This document shows, piece by piece, positions 56,725 through 64,000 of a stretch of DNA of 64,000 bases (its first letter is position 1; each line of letters starts with the position of its first letter). This DNA is from Corynebacterium lizhenjunii (GTDB lineage: Bacteria > Actinomycetota > Actinomycetes > Mycobacteriales > Mycobacteriaceae): NCBI RefSeq assembly GCF_011038655.2, contig NZ_CP064954.1:248001-312000 (forward strand), written 5' to 3'. The position numbers and the translations under genes were made by a program. Below the pieces are notes generated by a model that was not told the origin of the DNA, did no database searches, and saw only the letters and a list, made by a program, of their open reading frames with translations.

Positions 56725-57401
56725 CCACCATCCTCATTGTCGAAGACGAAGAATCCTTGGCTGAGCCCTTAGCCTTCCTGCTGGGCAAGGAAGGCTTTGA
56801 CACCGTCATCGCCCCCGATGGTCCCAGTGCGCTGAGCGAATTTGGTGCCCGTGACATCGACATTGTGCTGCTGGACCTCATGCTGCCGGGCATGTCGGGT
56901 ACGCAGGTGTGCCAACGCTTGCGCCAGACTTCCCAGGTTCCCATCATCATGGTCACTGCCAGGGACTCTGAGATAGATAAGGTGGTGGGCCTGGAGCTTG
57001 GCGCAGATGACTATGTGACCAAGCCGTATTCCTCCCGCGAGCTCATTGCGCGCATTCGCGCCGTGTTGCGCCGGGGTGGGGAAGAAGAGGCCTCCCAGGA
57101 GCAGATCCTTGAAGGCGGGCGGGTGCGCCTGGATGTTGAGCGCCACCTGGTCCAGGTGGACGGGGAGCCGGTGTCCATGCCGCTGAAGGAATTTGACCTG
57201 CTGGAATACCTGCTGCGCAATGCCGGGCGGGTGCTTACTCGCAGCCAGCTTATCGAGCGCGTGTGGGGTGCGGACTACGTGGGCGATACCAAGACCCTTG
57301 ACGTACACATCAAGCGCCTGCGCTCCAAAATCGAAGCCGAGCCCTCGCAACCCCGCCACCTGGTCACCGTGCGCGGCTTGGGCTATAAGTTCGAGCCTTA
57401 A
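56721..57401 (+). CDS. regX3: Response regulator RegX3
   Basis: 226 residues, OmpR/PhoB type. The receiver domain has the acidic pair in IVEDEESL, the phospho-acceptor Asp in DIVLLDLMLPG, the Thr in MVTARD, and the Lys in YVTKPYSSRE. The C-terminal winged helix reads EFDLLEYLLRNAGRVLTRSQLIERVWG, and the end is TVRGLGYKFEP. It is translated from an ATGA overlap with senX3. It probably controls phosphate-starvation genes, as in related bacteria. Confidence 0.95.
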   Translation: MTTILIVEDEESLAEPLAFLLGKEGFDTVIAPDGPSALSEFGARDIDIVLLDLMLPGMSGTQVCQRLRQTSQVPIIMVTARDSEIDKVVGLELGADDYVTKPYSSRELIARIRAVLRRGGEEEASQEQILEGGRVRLDVERHLVQVDGEPVSMPLKEFDLLEYLLRNAGRVLTRSQLIERVWGADYVGDTKTLDVHIKRLRSKIEAEPSQPRHLVTVRGLGYKFEP

Positions 57402-57448
57402 AGCTGCGGTGCGGGGCTCGACCGGCGAGGAGGGGCGGACGCTGGGGG

Positions 57449-58417
57449 TTAGGGGGCATCGGCAGATTGGTGGCGGTGAGCAGAGGCCGGGTGGACCGGC
57501 CATGCCACCCCCGCGCGCGCCGCGGCCTCCCGGGCGCGCAGGTGGGAGGCCAGAATCTCGTAGCATTGCTGTCCCATGAGGGCAATGAGCTCGGTGCGCT
57601 GGGAGCGCCAGAGGGGCTGCGCGGCGTTGTGGCAGGCGGCATCGGCAGAGCAATACCAGTCGAAGTCCTCCCCGCCGCCACCCCAGCCGCGGCGATCGTA
57701 CTCGCCAATCTGGGTGCGTAGAATCTCCTGGCCATCCGGGCGCTCTTCATAATCTTCGTAGCGGCGGATGGGCAGCTGCCAACACACTTCCGGCTTGACC
57801 ACGGTCAGCTCCTCGCCTTCGGCCACCGCCCATTGGTGCAGCGCGCAGCCCGCGCCGGTGGGCCAACCCGCCCGGTTGGCAAAGACGCATGCGCCCTCGC
57901 GGACTACGGTTTTCAGCGCTGGCTCGGCCTCGCCGTCTTCTCCATCGAGTTCATCCCACACCAGCCACGGCTCCGGGGCCCGGGTCGGGTCCGGTTCCTC
58001 TTCGTTTAGCGGTTGGCTAAGGTCAAAGTCCCCCAGAACTTCTGCGCGGCGCTGCCAGAAGCGGGCGGGCATGCGCTGGACGGCATCATAAAGCTGCTCG
58101 CGGTCAGTCTCATCCGCCATGTAGGCGCCGTGGCCGCAGCAACCCACGTCTGGATTGGCGGAGTCAATGCCTGGGCACAATGCGGTACCAAACTGGCAGG
58201 CGTAGAAGGACTCCAACCACGTAATATCAACGGAAAAGACGTGTTCCGGGTCCTGCGGATCCGTAAATTCAAACCACTCCCGCGGGAAATCCGGGGCGTG
58301 CTCCCGGCCCGCAGCAATGGATATTCCCGCAGGTGAAGTGGCCGGAAAGCCAAGGTAGACGGGTGAAGACTTTGGGCGATTCACACTAAACCACCGTAGA
58401 CCTATTACCCTAGACAT
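57449..58417 (-). CDS. Conserved cysteine-rich actinobacterial protein (between regX3 and ppx)
   Basis: 322 residues from the ATG at 58417. Cysteines are clustered: [13 protein letters not shown] and [11 protein letters not shown] near residues 73-100, then [22 protein letters not shown] and [11 protein letters not shown], and later WYCSADAAC. This arrangement suggests bound metal (zinc or an iron-sulfur cluster), unproven. Position and strand match the conserved hypothetical gene found between regX3 and ppx in mycobacteria. The start directly abuts the GTG of ppx on the other strand; a GTG at 58384 is a possible shorter start. Two dispersed motifs lie near its C-terminus, one ending four bases before the stop codon. 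Confidence 0.75.
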   Translation of the reverse strand: MSRVIGLRWFSVNRPKSSPVYLGFPATSPAGISIAAGREHAPDFPREWFEFTDPQDPEHVFSVDITWLESFYACQFGTALCPGIDSANPDVGCCGHGAYMADETDREQLYDAVQRMPARFWQRRAEVLGDFDLSQPLNEEEPDPTRAPEPWLVWDELDGEDGEAEPALKTVVREGACVFANRAGWPTGAGCALHQWAVAEGEELTVVKPEVCWQLPIRRYEDYEERPDGQEILRTQIGEYDRRGWGGGGEDFDWYCSADAACHNAAQPLWRSQRTELIALMGQQCYEILASHLRAREAAARAGVAWPVHPASAHRHQSADAP

Positions 58418-59371
58418 GTGCGATTAGGTGTATTAGACGTGGGCAGCAACACTGTCCACCTGGTGGCAGTGGACGCCACCGTGGGTGGACGGCCCACTCC
58501 CATGAGCGACTGGAAGACCCCCCTGCGGCTGGTAGAACAGCTGGACGCGGAGGGAAACATCCACGAAAAAGGCCTAAAAAAGCTTATTTCTGCCGTGAGT
58601 GAGGCAGCCGAGCTGGGCACAAAGCTGGGCTGCGATGAGTTCATTCCCTTTGCCACCTCCGCGGTGCGCTCGGCGCCTAATTCTGACTTTGTGTTGGATG
58701 AGGTCGAGCGCGAAACCGGCGTGCGCCTGCAGATTCTCTCCGGCAAAGATGAGGCCCGGCTGACCTTCCTGGCGGTGCGCCGCTGGTATGGTTGGTCTGC
58801 GGGACGAATTACCAACCTGGATATTGGTGGTGGCTCCCTGGAGCTGTCCACCGGCATGGATGAGGAACCGGACCTGGCGTTCTCCTTGGACCTGGGTGCT
58901 GGCCGCCTGACGCATAACTGGTTTGAGACGGACCCGCCTAATAAGAAAGATGTGGCGGCTCTGCGTGATTATATTGATGCAGAGCTTGCCGATGCCGCCT
59001 CGGCCATGCGCACCCTTGGCCCCGCCCGGGTTGCTGTGGGTACCTCAAAGACGTTCCGCTCCCTGGCGCGCCTGACCGGTGCTGCGCCGTCTTCTGCTGG
59101 CCCGTTTGTAAAGCGCACGCTGACCGCGCCAGGTTTGCGGCAGCTGATTTCTTTCATTTCCCGCATGACGGCGGCAGACCGGGCGGATTTGGAGGGTGTG
59201 AGCTCGGCCCGTTCGCACCAGATTGTGGCCGGTGCGCTGGTAGCGGAAGCCTCCATGCGAGCATTGGGATTGGAGCAGATTGAGATTTGCCCGTGGGCAT
59301 TGCGCGAGGGCGTGATTTTGCGCCGACTGGACAAGGGCCTGGATTTAGGCCTGGAAGAGGAAGGTAACTAG
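58418..59371 (+). CDS. ppx: Exopolyphosphatase / guanosine pentaphosphate phosphohydrolase
   Basis: 317 residues with a GTG start at 58418. The Ppx/GppA signature is clear: [15 protein letters not shown] at the N-terminus, [29 protein letters not shown], and the glycine-rich [11 protein letters not shown]. It is the short, two-domain form. The family removes phosphate from polyphosphate or pppGpp ends. There are no bases between this start codon and the divergent start at 58417, so transcripts must begin inside the neighbouring gene or be leaderless. It is followed at 2 bases by a membrane-protein gene. Confidence 0.9.
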   Translation: MRLGVLDVGSNTVHLVAVDATVGGRPTPMSDWKTPLRLVEQLDAEGNIHEKGLKKLISAVSEAAELGTKLGCDEFIPFATSAVRSAPNSDFVLDEVERETGVRLQILSGKDEARLTFLAVRRWYGWSAGRITNLDIGGGSLELSTGMDEEPDLAFSLDLGAGRLTHNWFETDPPNKKDVAALRDYIDAELADAASAMRTLGPARVAVGTSKTFRSLARLTGAAPSSAGPFVKRTLTAPGLRQLISFISRMTAADRADLEGVSSARSHQIVAGALVAEASMRALGLEQIEICPWALREGVILRRLDKGLDLGLEEEGN

Positions 59372-59373
59372 CT

Positions 59374-60345
59374 ATGGCTGAGGAGAAGCAACTTACCGTT
59401 GCGGAACTGCTGGCCCGCAATAAGAAAGACCAGCCGGATACTCAGGGGGAGGCTCCGCGCCGCCGGCGCCGCCGCAGCCTGGAAGAGGGCGGAGTCTCCG
59501 TTGCGGAGCTGACCGGCAACTTGGCCAAGGTGGATGCCACCCCTGCGGAGGCCAAGCACTCCAGTGTGGGGATTGATGAGACTGCCCCGGTTATCCCCGC
59601 TCCTGCAGAAAAGACCGCAGAGGAGCGTCGCGCCGCCGAAATCAAGGCCGCTGAGGAAACCAAGCGCGCCGAGTTTGCAAAGAAAGCCGAAGAGGCTCGC
59701 CGCCGCCAGGCTGCCGAAAAGGCAGCCGCTGCTGAGAAGCAGGCCGTCGCCGTGAAGGACGCTGAGCAGAAGGCCGCTGCCGGCGCCCCGAAGTCGGCTG
59801 CGCCCAAGCCTGCCGCGAGCCCTTCTGCAGACGACACCGCCATCATTGAACGCGTCAAAGACGAGCCACAGCCAGCCGCACAACCTGTCTCTGAGGCGGC
59901 CTCCACGCCTGCCGCGCAGCAGGAAGCCCTGGCAGCCTCCAAGCCTGCCGCGCAGCAGGAAGCCCTGGCAGCCTCCAAGCCCGCCGCGCAGCCGGCCCCC
60001 CGGTCAGCTGCGGACGTTGAGCCTGCCCACGCGGATGATGATCTGCGCGATGATGTCGCGGCAGTCGAGGACATCGAAGACCTAGAAGATGATGAGGACT
60101 CCGGCATCAACCCGGTTTCCGTTATTTTGCTGGCACTGGTGGGCATTGTGCTGGGGGCGGTGGTGTTCAAGGGCTTTGAGATCCTCTGGGGCAGCTTCAA
60201 CCGCGTGGTGGTAGCCGTGCTAGCGGTGGCGGTAACGGGCGCTATAGGCGGCATTATTCATGCCCTGCGTACAGGCAAGTCCACCCTGGTGTTAGGAGTC
60301 ATTGTGGGCCTAATCCTCACCTTTGGCCCGCTGCTCATCCTATAA
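59374..60345 (+). CDS. Membrane protein with long Ala/Lys/Glu-rich cytoplasmic region
   Basis: 323 residues. Residues 1-215 are charged and low-complexity: an RRRRRR patch near 30, then a helical EERRAAEIKAAEETKRAEFAKK-type region that could form a coiled coil, then Ala/Pro repeats. An acidic run (EDIEDLEDDEDS) leads into three membrane helices (about 250-270, 275-297 and 302-323) ending at the C-terminus. Position after ppx matches the membrane protein of mycobacteria. Function is unknown. A 36-base tandem repeat encodes PAAQQEALAASK twice. Confidence 0.82.
   Translation: MAEEKQLTVAELLARNKKDQPDTQGEAPRRRRRRSLEEGGVSVAELTGNLAKVDATPAEAKHSSVGIDETAPVIPAPAEKTAEERRAAEIKAAEETKRAEFAKKAEEARRRQAAEKAAAAEKQAVAVKDAEQKAAAGAPKSAAPKPAASPSADDTAIIERVKDEPQPAAQPVSEAASTPAAQQEALAASKPAAQQEALAASKPAAQPAPRSAADVEPAHADDDLRDDVAAVEDIEDLEDDEDSGINPVSVILLALVGIVLGAVVFKGFEILWGSFNRVVVAVLAVAVTGAIGGIIHALRTGKSTLVLGVIVGLILTFGPLLIL
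59908..59979 (+). repeat. 36-base in-gene tandem repeat
   Basis: Two identical units (59908-59943, 59944-59979) followed by a partial third. They encode PAAQQEALAASK and are likely to vary in number between strains. Confidence 0.85.
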
Positions 60346-60362
60346 ACGCTGAGCACACCCAG

Positions 60363-60393
60363 CAGCCGGTTCGCGCGGAGCGTGGGCCGGCTG
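60363..60393 (+). terminator. Hairpin after the membrane-protein gene
   Basis: CAGCCGG and CCGGCTG form a 7-base perfect stem with a 17-base loop, 18 bases after the stop. No T-tract. A dispersed motif follows at 60408-60420. Confidence 0.5.
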
Positions 60394-60439
60394 TGGTGAT
60401 CGCGGCGGCATCGGCAAGCTAAGCGGTAGGGTGGCAGGC

Positions 60440-61228
60440 ATGGTTAACGTAACAGTCATTGGTGGAGGACAGATTGGTGAGGCCCTGATTGCGGGCCTAG
60501 TTAAGGACGGCGGCGCGCACATCACGGTGACCAACCGGCGGCAGGAGCGGCGCGATTACATGGCCCAGACCTATGGGGTGGCAACGTCTGGGGACAACCG
60601 GGAGGCTGTGGCGGATGCGGACGTGGTGTTCGTGTGTGTCAAGCCGTATGCGGTGACCGAGGTGGTGAGTGAGTTCGCCAGTGCTCTGCCAGCTAGTGCC
60701 ATCGTGGTGTCCATGGCCGCCGGGGTGCGGGTGGAGTCCCTGCAGAAGGCCGCGGGCGATAATCCCGTGGTGCGGGTGATGCCTAACACTCCCATGCTGG
60801 TCGGGCGCGGCATGTGCCTGGTGGTGCCGGGGCCGCAGCTTGCCGATGCCGCCCTGGAGCGCGTCCAGGATCTGCTCAATCTGGTGGGGGAGTCTGTGGT
60901 CATTGAAGAAGGCCAGATTGATGCCGCCACGGCGCTGTCTGGTTCTGCGCCGGCGTATCTGTTCCTGGTGGCCGAGGCGTTGGTGGACGCGGGCGTGCAG
61001 CTGGGAGTGCCGCGGGATGTGGCCACGCAGTTGGTGAATCAGACTGTGGCCGGTTCGGGGCAAATGCTGGTGGAAACTGGGCAGGAGCCGGGTCGGCTGC
61101 GGGCAAACGTGACGTCCCCGGGCGGGACTACGGCTGCGGCTATTCGTGAGCTGGAGGAGTCCGGTCTGCGCGGGGCGTTTTACCGGGCAGCCGAGGCGTG
61201 CGCGCAGCGTTCCGCAGAGCTGGGCTAG
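60440..61228 (+). CDS. proC: Pyrroline-5-carboxylate reductase
   Basis: 262 residues from the ATG at 60440 (MVNVTVIGGGQIGEALIAGL). The NAD(P) motif GGGQIGEA, the middle VVRVMPNTPMLVGRG and the signature ALSGSAPAYLFLVAEALVDAGVQLG with the later TSPGGTTAAAIRELE are complete. It catalyses the last step of proline synthesis. A GTG three codons upstream is possible. A full dispersed-motif copy (60837-60850) encodes QLADAAL. A terminator follows at 61274. Confidence 0.94.
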   Translation: MVNVTVIGGGQIGEALIAGLVKDGGAHITVTNRRQERRDYMAQTYGVATSGDNREAVADADVVFVCVKPYAVTEVVSEFASALPASAIVVSMAAGVRVESLQKAAGDNPVVRVMPNTPMLVGRGMCLVVPGPQLADAALERVQDLLNLVGESVVIEEGQIDAATALSGSAPAYLFLVAEALVDAGVQLGVPRDVATQLVNQTVAGSGQMLVETGQEPGRLRANVTSPGGTTAAAIRELEESGLRGAFYRAAEACAQRSAELG

Positions 61229-61250
61229 CGGCCGGGGGCGCCGTGCGCGA

Positions 61251-61266
61251 ATGACATGCATGTCAT
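61251..61266. promoter_or_regulatory. Perfect 16-base palindrome
   Basis: ATGACATGCATGTCAT lies between the proC stop and its terminator. It could be an operator or part of a larger hairpin; no regulator is recognised. Confidence 0.45.
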
Positions 61267-61273
61267 CCCGTTA

Positions 61274-61299
61274 CCCCCGCGTGAGGGTAGCGGGGTTTT
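61274..61299 (+). terminator. Rho-independent terminator after proC
   Basis: CCCCGC and GCGGGG enclose a 9-base loop and are followed by TTTT. Confidence 0.75.
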
Positions 61300-61486
61300 G
61301 TGTGAAATGGCTGGTATAGCCGGTGAACTAGTGTGACGGTGCGGAACTGAGGGGCCGCTGGGAAAAAATTTAGCCCGTGAGTCGCATTAGTCACATGTTT
61401 CACGTTAAGCTGTTATAGGCACGTGCGTGTTCGTCCTGCAGGAGGGGAAGCCTTGCAGCGCGCCACGAGCTGAAGGGTTAGAGAAT

Positions 61487-61675
61487 ATGGCTAATGAAGA
61501 TAAGGGAACCTTCCTGACCATCGCCGAGGTCGCGGAAATCATGCGCGTCTCTAAGATGACGGTCTACCGGTTGGTTCACGCCGGCGAGATGCCGGCAGTG
61601 CGAGTGGGTCGCTCCTTCCGCGTCCACGAGACTGCCGTCAACGAGTACCTGGAGGCCTCCGTCTACGGGGCCTAA
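61487..61675 (+). CDS. BldC/excisionase-type small DNA-binding protein
   Basis: 62 residues from the ATG at 61487. Nearly the whole protein is a MerR-like winged helix of the BldC/excisionase type: FLTIAEVAEIMRVSKMTVYRLVHAGEMPAVRVGRSFRVHE. The same small regulator follows proC in mycobacteria. Upstream is a 180-base promoter region with a TATAGG -10-like box at 61414. It probably binds direct repeats co-operatively as BldC does; targets here are unknown. A strong terminator follows. Confidence 0.88.
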   Translation: MANEDKGTFLTIAEVAEIMRVSKMTVYRLVHAGEMPAVRVGRSFRVHETAVNEYLEASVYGA

Positions 61676-61704
61676 ACCGGAGTACTTTAGCCGGTTCTTT
61701 ATGC

Positions 61705-61754
61705 AGCGCGCACCCTTTCCTGTTTTATAACAGGGCAGGGGCGCGCTGTTTTTT
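61705..61754 (+). terminator. Terminator after the bldC-like gene
   Basis: AGCGCGC and GCGCGCT form the base of a stem with an inner CCTGTT/AACAGG helix, followed by TTTTTT. Confidence 0.85.
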
Positions 61755-61947
61755 GTCTATGCTTACCCTCTTTTTGGTAGCGGGAGCGGGCCCGGGTTAA
61801 GATTGTGAGCATTCGTGTCAGCATGCCTGTGACTTGCGCTTGGCCTTCGGGGCAAGCGATAGACGCAAAGACGTGCACCTTTGCGGGCTGTTCGCCGGGC
61901 ACTGGCAGGTTTAGTACGTACTACGGTTGAAAGCGAGGAAACCTCTT

Positions 61948-62049
61948 ATGGGTTCTGTTATTAAGAAGCGCCGCAAGCGCATGTCCAAGAAGAAGCACCG
62001 CAAGATGCTGCGTCGCACCCGCGTTCAGCGTCGCAAGCTGGGCAAGTAA
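61948..62049 (+). CDS. Small ribosomal protein bS22
   Basis: 33 residues, [19 protein letters not shown] and on to RRKLGK. About 60% of residues are Lys or Arg. This matches the AURKAIP1/COX24-type mini-protein that was found as bS22 in mycobacterial small ribosomal subunits, and it sits in the same place after the bldC-like gene. GAGGAA lies about 8 bases before the ATG. It has its own terminator. Such short genes are often missed in annotation. Confidence 0.9.
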   Translation: MGSVIKKRRKRMSKKKHRKMLRRTRVQRRKLGK

Positions 62050-62065
62050 ATCTTCGCTGGCACTC

Positions 62066-62091
62066 GCGCTCCGGTTTTCCGGGGCGCTTTT
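62066..62091 (+). terminator. Terminator after bS22
   Basis: GCGCTCCGG-TTTT-CCGGGGCGC followed by TTTT, 16 bases after the stop. Confidence 0.85.
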
Positions 62092-62231
62092 GCCGTATAA
62101 GGGCTCAGTAGGCTGCATTTGCCCGGCCTGGTAGTAATTCCGGTGGCATAATTGGCTGTGATAGCACAATGTGGGAGGATTGAAGTCCAATTTTCCCTCG
62201 TTACGAGTCATTAGAACCAGGAGGAGGAGGG

Positions 62232-62867
62232 ATGACTGATGAGTACTCCACTCACGAGGAAGACAAGCCGCAGTCGAGTGATAGCCCGCTCCAGCGACGG
62301 GCGGGTTATCCGAGCAGCTCGGATACACGATCCGATGGAAAACGTGGAGAAAGCCTGGCGACAAACGGGACAGGCTCTCCGGGACGCGATGGACTCTCAA
62401 CGCAAGATGAAGTTGTAGAAGCTGAGTTTCTGGACCAGGTGAGTGACCGAGTAACCAGTCAATTGTTGAGTGTTACTCGAATTGCTCCTTTGCCTGAGCC
62501 TGGCGAGTTGCAGGCTTATGAAAGAATTCAACAGGGCTTGGCAGATCGAATAGTACAGATGGCGGAGAATTCTGCTGAAGCAGCGAATGCCGCTACGAAT
62601 TCAAATGCTGCGGTCAATAACGCCCTTGCCGAGTCAATTCTCGAAGATGGAAGATCACTTCGGCGCGGTCAATGGATGTTTTTTACTTTGGCTGTTTTGT
62701 TCTTGGTTACTGCAGTTGGGCTCGAATTTTCTGGCCGAACTCCGTTTGCGACGGGAATGGGAATTCTTGGCTTCCTGAGCTTGGTTGGAGTAGTTATTCG
62801 TCCTAAGACGGGTCCACGCTGGAGTTCAACGAGCAAGGACGAATACGATTCAGCTGCGGCCGAATAG
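62232..62867 (+). CDS. DUF2335-type membrane protein
   Basis: 211 residues with AGGAGGAGGAGGG just before the ATG. A Ser/Asp/Gly-rich N-terminal third without clear fold leads to PLPEPGELQAYERIQQGLADRIVQMAE, the hallmark of DUF2335, then two membrane helices (about 147-165 and 172-188). The function of the family is unknown; members are scattered and often seen near mobile DNA. Codon use is more AT-rich than in the genes on either side, and it interrupts the conserved bS22-serB neighbourhood, both signs of acquisition. Confidence 0.78.
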   Translation: MTDEYSTHEEDKPQSSDSPLQRRAGYPSSSDTRSDGKRGESLATNGTGSPGRDGLSTQDEVVEAEFLDQVSDRVTSQLLSVTRIAPLPEPGELQAYERIQQGLADRIVQMAENSAEAANAATNSNAAVNNALAESILEDGRSLRRGQWMFFTLAVLFLVTAVGLEFSGRTPFATGMGILGFLSLVGVVIRPKTGPRWSSTSKDEYDSAAAE

Positions 62868-63050
62868 CTAGTTCAAGGGGCCCGGAGAATAGCTTCGAGC
62901 GTCTTTCGCCTGTTCGAGGGCGGCAGCCCCGTAGAGGGGTGGCGGGCTCTGGTGTCCGGGTGTTCCGGCCGAAAATCCGATAGAAGGGCAGAGGTTGGCT
63001 GCATTTGGCGGGGTTGGCCAAGACCGGCCCTCAAGACTGAAGTGGGTGGC

Positions 63051-64000
63051 CTACTTGCGGGTCAGACGCCAGCCGCCGAAGGAAAAAGCGGCCATGGCCA
63101 ACGCGGGCAGACCGTAGGTCTTGACGGCCTTGCGTACGCTGCGGTAGTCGCGGATGAGCCAGCCGCGTTCCTGGGCAATACGGTGCAGGCGGGCATCGGG
63201 GTTGATTGCCACGGCTGTGCCCACCATGGACAGCATGGGGACATCATTGGCAGAGTCTGAGTAGGCGGTACAGCGGGATAGGTCCAGGCGCTCCATGGTG
63301 GCGAGGGCAGCCACGGCGTGCTTTTTGCCGGGACCGTGGAGGATGTCACCTACCAGGCGGCCGGTGAACTTGCCATCTTTGACTTCGGCGACGGTGCCTA
63401 GCGCGCCGGTGAAGCCGAAGCGGCGAGCCAAGATCTGCGCCAGCTGCACCGGGGTGGCGGTGACCAACCAGACTTGCTGGCCAGCATCAATGTGCATCTG
63501 CGCCAGCTGCTTGGTGCCGGGATAGGCCTTGTGGGCCATGGATTGATCCACGATTTCCTCGCACAGCGCTACCATCTCTTCGACGCTACGGCCTTTGATG
63601 AACTCCAGTGCTTGCACACGCCCGGCGGCGACGTCCTCAGCGTTTTCGTTGCCAGAGACCCGGAACTTTAGCTGCTTCCAGGCAATGGGCACGATTTCAG
63701 AAAACGTAAAGTAGCGGCGTTTGGCCAGGCCAAAAGCAAAGGACACCAGCGAGGAACCCTGAATGAGGGTGTTGTCCACGTCAAAGAAGGCCGCGGCGCC
63801 GACGTCTTGGGGGATGGCTGGGTCCGGGTGATTGAGTTTGTTGGCGCCTGCAGACTCGAAAGAGCCCGCCACGGACTCCACGCCTGCTGAATACGCGTCG
63901 AGGTTGATTCCGAAGAGTTCTTCGACCGCCACAGCAGCAGCGGCCTCGCCCGCAGCGCGCTGGGGGCCTTCGCCCAGCGGAGCAAACGCGGTGGTTTCCA
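63051..64000 (-). CDS. HAD-family phosphatase, SerB-like (start at window edge)
   Basis: The frame is open to the right edge. The last complete codons read [11 protein letters not shown], and the codon spanning the edge ends in TG, so the start codon probably lies just one base outside the window. HAD-IB motifs: [13 protein letters not shown] (I), VTATPVQLA (II), a Lys in GKKHAVAAL (III) and [11 protein letters not shown] (IV). The C-terminus has a hydrophobic stretch ([16 protein letters not shown]) as in mycobacterial SerB1-type proteins at this locus. It may dephosphorylate phosphoserine or a phospholipid; this is not decided. Confidence 0.85.
   Translation of the reverse strand, partial: ETTAFAPLGEGPQRAAGEAAAAVAVEELFGINLDAYSAGVESVAGSFESAGANKLNHPDPAIPQDVGAAAFFDVDNTLIQGSSLVSFAFGLAKRRYFTFSEIVPIAWKQLKFRVSGNENAEDVAAGRVQALEFIKGRSVEEMVALCEEIVDQSMAHKAYPGTKQLAQMHIDAGQQVWLVTATPVQLAQILARRFGFTGALGTVAEVKDGKFTGRLVGDILHGPGKKHAVAALATMERLDLSRCTAYSDSANDVPMLSMVGTAVAINPDARLHRIAQERGWLIRDYRSVRKAVKTYGLPALAMAAFSFGGWRLTRK

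Noticed and set aside
62050..62231. tRNA or other RNA gene in the gap after bS22
   Set aside because: I found no cloverleaf or conserved loop; only the terminator hairpin is supported.

Overview
The window is chromosomal DNA of a GC-rich mycolic-acid actinobacterium, almost certainly a Corynebacterium. The markers are two corynomycolyl transferases, a single-chain type I fatty acid synthase, mycothiol genes (mshA, mscR), a fused rmlC-rmlD gene, a RamB-type regulator beside sdhCAB, and the order mshA / gpmA / senX3-regX3 / Cys-rich protein / ppx / membrane protein / proC / bldC-like / bS22 / serB-like that is also known from mycobacteria. No species is assigned.

Layout. 1-4 kb: two ABC exporter genes (the first cut by the window edge) and an acyl-CoA synthetase. 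4-9 kb: secreted SGNH hydrolase, DsbA-like thiol protein, zinc-ribbon protein, rmlA, and the mscR / metallo-hydrolase pair for mycothiol-dependent aldehyde detoxification. 9.1-10.9 kb: first of two near-identical DUF222/HNH genes with its own repeat-rich flanks. 10.9-16.5 kb: rmlCD and rmlB, two mycolyltransferases and a divergent 51-residue protein with NFPV repeats. 16.6-24 kb: lpd, ramB, sdhCAB and a small membrane protein. 24-30 kb: DUF445, DUF2516, a shortened DeoC-like protein, DUF2993, a methyltransferase, DUF2505, murB and luxS. 30-33.6 kb: second DUF222/HNH copy, a Fic protein and short repeats. 33.6-44.8 kb: FAS-I and an acyl-CoA ligase. 45.0-48.8 kb: an AT-richer foreign block holding an AlbA_2/ATPase gene framed by 107-bp repeats and long inverted repeats, plus an IS1634-type transposase gene, wedged between two paralogous fadD genes. 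50.7-64 kb: the conserved mshA-to-serB segment, with an MFS and a GNAT gene after mshA and a foreign-looking DUF2335 gene near the end.

How the genes work together. Much of the window serves the cell envelope. FAS-I makes acyl chains, the FadD enzymes activate them, the mycolyltransferases attach mycolates, rmlABCD supplies dTDP-rhamnose for the arabinogalactan linker, and murB supplies peptidoglycan precursor. Lpd, Sdh and RamB form a central-carbon group with candidate RamB and GlxR sites in the ramB-sdhC gap.

Most notable observations. (1) A short motif, AGCTTGCCGATGCCCCC with core TGCCGATGC, occurs 32 times by hand count on both strands, in genes (in several reading frames) and between them. 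I estimate about one occurrence by chance, so it looks like a genome-wide DNA-level signal. (2) The AlbA_2/ATPase gene is bracketed by three ungapped 107-bp non-coding repeats inside a ~95-bp inverted repeat. (3) The NFPV mini-protein sits beside the mycolyltransferases. All counts and alignments were made by eye; no search was run.
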